7,199 nucleotides of DNA from Tannerella sp. (GTDB lineage Bacteria; Bacteroidota; Bacteroidia; Bacteroidales; Tannerellaceae), in assembly GCA_031279875.1 (NCBI GenBank), contig JAITHS010000241.1, positions 1 to 7,199 on the forward strand, in the 5' to 3' direction. Shown piece by piece: positions 5,798 through 7,199 of the stretch; the stretch's first letter is position 1, and each line of letters opens with the position of its first letter. Below the pieces are notes generated by a model, which was not told where the DNA came from, did no database searches, and saw nothing but the letters and a program-made list of their open reading frames with translations. Both the position numbers and the translations under genes were made by a program.

Positions 5798-6728
5798 GAA
5801 TTATATTGAAGAAATCAAACGGCTGCGAAAAGAGAAAAATGCCGTAATTCTGGCACATTATTATCAAACATCTGATATACAGGATATTGCCGATTATGTT
5901 GGCGACAGTCTTGCATTAGCTCAATGGGCAACCAAAACCGACGCCGACATCATCGTACTTTGCGGGGTGCATTTCATGGGCGAGACGGCCAAGATTTTGT
6001 CGCCCCAAAAAAAGGTTCTCATCCCCGATGCGGCAGCCGGTTGCTCGCTTGCCGATAGTTGTCCCGCCGACAAATTCGCGGAATTTACTGCTCAATATCC
6101 TGATTATAAAGTTATTTCATACGTCAATACTACGGCTGCGGTTAAGGCTTTGACTGATGTGGTCGTTACTTCTACTAATGCGCGCCGAATAGTTGACTCT
6201 TTTCCGAAAGACGCAAAACTGATATTCGGACCAGACCGAAATCTGGGTAACTACATCAACAGCGTAACCGGTCGCAGCATGTTGCTGTGGGACGGCGCAT
6301 GCCATGTTCACGAGCAGTTTTCGCTCGAAAAGATACTGAAACTCAAAGAGATATATCCCGAAGCCGAACTGCTTGCCCACCCCGAATGTAAGCAACCGAT
6401 ACTGACCGTCGCCAACGTAGTCGGCTCAACGTCGGCACTGTTAAAACATACCGTCGATTCGCCCAAAAAGGAGTTTATCGTAGCCACAGAAAGCGGTATT
6501 ATTCACGAGATGCGCAAACAAAGCCCCGACAAGATATTCATCCCCGCACCGCCAAATGACAGTACCTGTGCGTGCAACGAGTGTAGCTTCATGCGCCTCA
6601 ATACGCTCGAAAAACTGTACCTTTGCCTGCGAGACGAACAACCCGAAATATTTGTGGAAGAAACCCTCCGACAACGCGCCGTTGTTCCTATCCTTAAAAT
6701 GCTTTTATTTGAGGAGACAAGGGGATGA
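5796..6728 (+). CDS. nadA: Quinolinate synthase A ([4Fe-4S] enzyme of de novo NAD synthesis)
   Basis: The 310-residue cytoplasmic enzyme condenses iminoaspartate (made by NadB) with dihydroxyacetone phosphate to give quinolinate. Three pseudo-repeated domains are visible: LAHYYQTSDIQDIADYVGDSLALAQ (19-43, H21 and Y23), ISYVNTTAAVKALTDVVVTSTNA (107-129, Y109) and LLAHPECKQPI...VGSTSALL (192-216, H195, E197). Likely cluster ligands are C83 (AGCSLADSCP), C169 (WDGACHVHEQ) and C263 (CACNECSFMRLNTLEKL), agreeing in place with structurally known NadA proteins; C258 and C260 are additional cysteines next to the third ligand. The length fits the short NadA form. The gene starts 15 nt after the serine hydrolase and may share its transcript; nadB and nadC, frequent neighbours, are absent here. 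The last five codons (EETRG) and the stop lie inside a 16-bp tandem repeat. Identification is secure. Confidence 0.97.
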   Translation: MNYIEEIKRLRKEKNAVILAHYYQTSDIQDIADYVGDSLALAQWATKTDADIIVLCGVHFMGETAKILSPQKKVLIPDAAAGCSLADSCPADKFAEFTAQYPDYKVISYVNTTAAVKALTDVVVTSTNARRIVDSFPKDAKLIFGPDRNLGNYINSVTGRSMLLWDGACHVHEQFSLEKILKLKEIYPEAELLAHPECKQPILTVANVVGSTSALLKHTVDSPKKEFIVATESGIIHEMRKQSPDKIFIPAPPNDSTCACNECSFMRLNTLEKLYLCLRDEQPEIFVEETLRQRAVVPILKMLLFEETRG

Positions 6729-6747
6729 GGAGACGAGGGGACGAGGG
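6711..6747 (+). repeat. 16-bp tandem repeat (2.3 copies) across the nadA stop codon
   Basis: GAGGAGACAAGGGGAT (6711-6726) and GAGGAGACGAGGGGAC (6727-6742) match at 14 of 16 positions, followed by a partial GAGGG (6743-6747). It is purine-only on the plus strand except for one C or T in each half unit. The final EETRG codons and the TGA of nadA are drawn from the first unit and the base after it. The composition is very unlike the rest of nadA. Confidence 0.85.
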
Positions 6748-6848
6748 AAATGCAGACAAATCAACATGTTATTTATCTGCGATTATCTGTTAAGGGACGC
6801 GGAATAAATAACTCCTTCAAATCCGCAGAAAATGACAAAAAAAAACTC

Positions 6849-6876
6849 CACAGAAGACACGGAAGTACACGAAGAA
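6849..6876 (+). repeat. Three degenerate 9-10 bp repeats (CACxGAAGA type)
   Basis: CACAGAAGA (6849-6857), CACGGAAGTA (6858-6867) and CACGAAGAA (6868-6876) lie head to tail. They have no open frame of note and resemble short purine-rich intergenic repeats seen scattered in many bacterial genomes. Whether other copies exist in this genome cannot be seen here. Confidence 0.55.
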
Positions 6877-6890
6877 TAAAAAATTATTCG

Positions 6891-6898
6891 TATCTTTG
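6891..6898 (+). promoter_or_regulatory. Candidate -7 promoter box upstream of the ORF6N gene
   Basis: TATCTTTG fits TAnnTTTG and is the only such box between nadA and the ORF6N start on the plus strand. No TTTG is found at -33 distance. If used, it would give a leader of about 165 nt before the ATG at 7069, far longer than the short leaders predicted for the other genes here. Confidence 0.4.
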
Positions 6899-6922
6899 CA
6901 CCGTGATTTTATCCGTGATACG

Positions 6923-6955
6923 ACAGATAATTTATTGATTAACACGAATATCTGT
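6923..6955. repeat. 7-bp perfect inverted repeat with 19-nt spacer
   Basis: ACAGATA (6923-6929) pairs with TATCTGT (6949-6955). It falls in the presumed leader of the ORF6N gene and could be a weak hairpin, a protein site, or the remnant of a repeat element. Confidence 0.45.
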
Positions 6956-6987
6956 AGGAAAATGAATGGAAAAATCAAAACATGTTG

Positions 6988-7017
6988 CTCCCTCAAAATC
7001 CATAAGCATTATGGGAG
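6988..7017 (+). other. Possible leader hairpin upstream of the ORF6N gene
   Basis: CATAA (7001-7005) and TTATG (7009-7013) form a 5-bp stem with a 3-nt loop, and CTCC (6988-6991) can pair with GGAG (7014-7017) outside it, leaving a one-sided bulge of about 9 nt. No U tract follows, so it is not a standard terminator. Support is structural only. Confidence 0.3.
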
Positions 7018-7068
7018 TGACGAGGCTTTGCTTTAAAAAAAACGAGGAAACATAAAAATAATTAAACT

Positions 7069-7199
7069 ATGACTGCTGAAATTCAAAAAAACACAAGGGC
7101 GAAATAACGCTCAATGATGTGCGGGATAAAATTATATCAATCCAAAACAAAAATGTGCTTTTGGACAGTGATGTGGCATGGCTTTATGGCGTGGAAACA
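7069..7199 (+). CDS. ORF6N-domain DNA-binding protein, 5' end only, with a frame break after the start
   Basis: From 7101 to the window end one frame encodes EITLNDVRDKIISIQNKNV followed by LLDSDVAWLYGVET. This is the beginning of an ORF6N domain, whose usual pattern is IxxxxVxLDxDLAxLYGVET. The domain is found in phage antirepressor-like proteins and in many Bacteroidota genes, and is thought to bind DNA. The only good start, ATG at 7069, lies in another frame and reads MTAEIQKNTRAK then TAA at 7105. Shifting back one base in the A7 tract (7085-7091) joins the two into MTAEIQKKHKGEITLNDV, the expected N-terminus. In the domain frame a TGA at 7077 precedes and no ATG exists before the domain; a GTG at 7119 would drop part of it. 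So this is a one-base-deletion pseudogene, a sequencing error in a homopolymer, or a frameshift-dependent gene. The family call is firm, the expression state is not. Confidence 0.75.
7085..7092 (+). other. A7C slippery tract at the ORF6N frame break
   Basis: In the frame of the ATG at 7069 the codons here are CAA AAA AAC, which contain the classical -1 slippage heptamer A AAA AAC (7086-7092) in the correct phase. A -1 shift at this point enters exactly the ORF6N frame. The same tract is also where a plain A8-to-A7 deletion or a sequencing error would be expected. The sequence fact is certain; function is not. Confidence 0.45.

Larger units (their letters stand above)
6729..7068. other. Intergenic region of degenerate short repeats between nadA and the ORF6N gene
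   Basis: No convincing gene was found on either strand in these 340 bases. It holds the end of the 16-bp repeat, an ATCTGCGATTATCTG direct repeat (about 6776-6790), a purine-rich CACxGAAGA repeat (6849-6876), a promoter-like TATCTTTG (6891-6898), a CCGTGAT pair (6901-6919), an inverted repeat (6923-6955) and a possible hairpin (6988-7017). No U-tract intrinsic terminator for nadA is apparent. The mixture looks like eroded dispersed repeats rather than one intact element. Confidence 0.7.

Noticed and set aside
5786..5809. Seven-codon ORF (MINHELY) as a nadA leader peptide
   Set aside because: It arises from the palindrome and overlaps the nadA start in another frame; there is nothing beyond chance to support it.
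6721..6747. G-quadruplex in the G-rich repeat
   Set aside because: Only two GGGG runs and one GGG are present and the other G runs are GG, too little to support a stable structure by eye.
6556..6807. 83-codon plus-strand ORF overlapping the nadA end
   Set aside because: It is an out-of-frame reading of nadA that continues into the purine-rich repeat.
6799..6826. GCGGA/TCCGC stem as a nadA terminator
   Set aside because: Five base pairs with an 18-nt loop and no following U tract; it does not meet the form of an intrinsic terminator.
6750..6938. 62-codon ORF after nadA
   Set aside because: It runs through several degenerate intergenic repeats and a promoter-like box, with no recognisable domain or translation signal.
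1..7199. CRISPR arrays, tRNA or rRNA genes, complete insertion sequences
   Set aside because: No regularly spaced repeat-spacer pattern, cloverleaf, rRNA motif or transposase reading frame was seen on either strand.

Overview
The window looks like chromosomal DNA from a Bacteroidota member, probably of the order Bacteroidales. Several genes start just downstream of the Bacteroidota -7 promoter box (TAnnTTTG). Shine-Dalgarno sites are absent or weak. There are two lipoproteins, one of them Omp28-like with an acidic stretch after the lipobox cysteine, and an ORF6N gene at the right end. The assignment to order is an inference from these features; no rRNA or marker comparison is possible here.

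The left half (1-3282) is a compact minus-strand cluster read from right to left. It starts with a 706-residue surface-type lipoprotein (signal peptide, five Ig-like repeats, Omp28/thioredoxin-like C-terminus). A 4-nt gap leads to recX, the RecA modulator, and an 8-nt overlap leads to a ComF-family phosphoribosyltransferase that runs off the left edge. The spacing suggests one transcript that joins an envelope protein to two genes linked with recombination or DNA uptake.

The divergent intergenic region (3283-3388) separates this cluster from the plus-strand genes. It is organised as a large imperfect palindrome. Each 20-bp arm carries a -7 box pointing outward, so the two promoters are close to mirror images.

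The right half has proB (glutamate 5-kinase, first step of proline synthesis), then a lipoprotein serine hydrolase of the beta-lactamase/class VIII esterase fold with its own promoter overlapping the proB stop codon. Next comes nadA (quinolinate synthase, [4Fe-4S], de novo NAD synthesis), only 15 nt after the hydrolase. Neither proA nor nadB/nadC is in the window.

The last 470 bases are a different kind of DNA. A 16-bp tandem repeat runs across the nadA stop codon. It is followed by about 340 bp of AT-rich intergenic DNA with short degenerate repeats, an inverted repeat and a promoter-like box. The 5' end of an ORF6N DNA-binding domain gene comes last; its start codon and its conserved domain lie in different frames, separated exactly at an A AAA AAC slippery heptamer.

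Most of the window is ordinary housekeeping content. I do not see a convincing new multi-gene system. The points most worth a second look are the palindromic divergent promoter, the ORF6N frame break, and the loss of the second cysteine in the Omp28-like CxxC motif.
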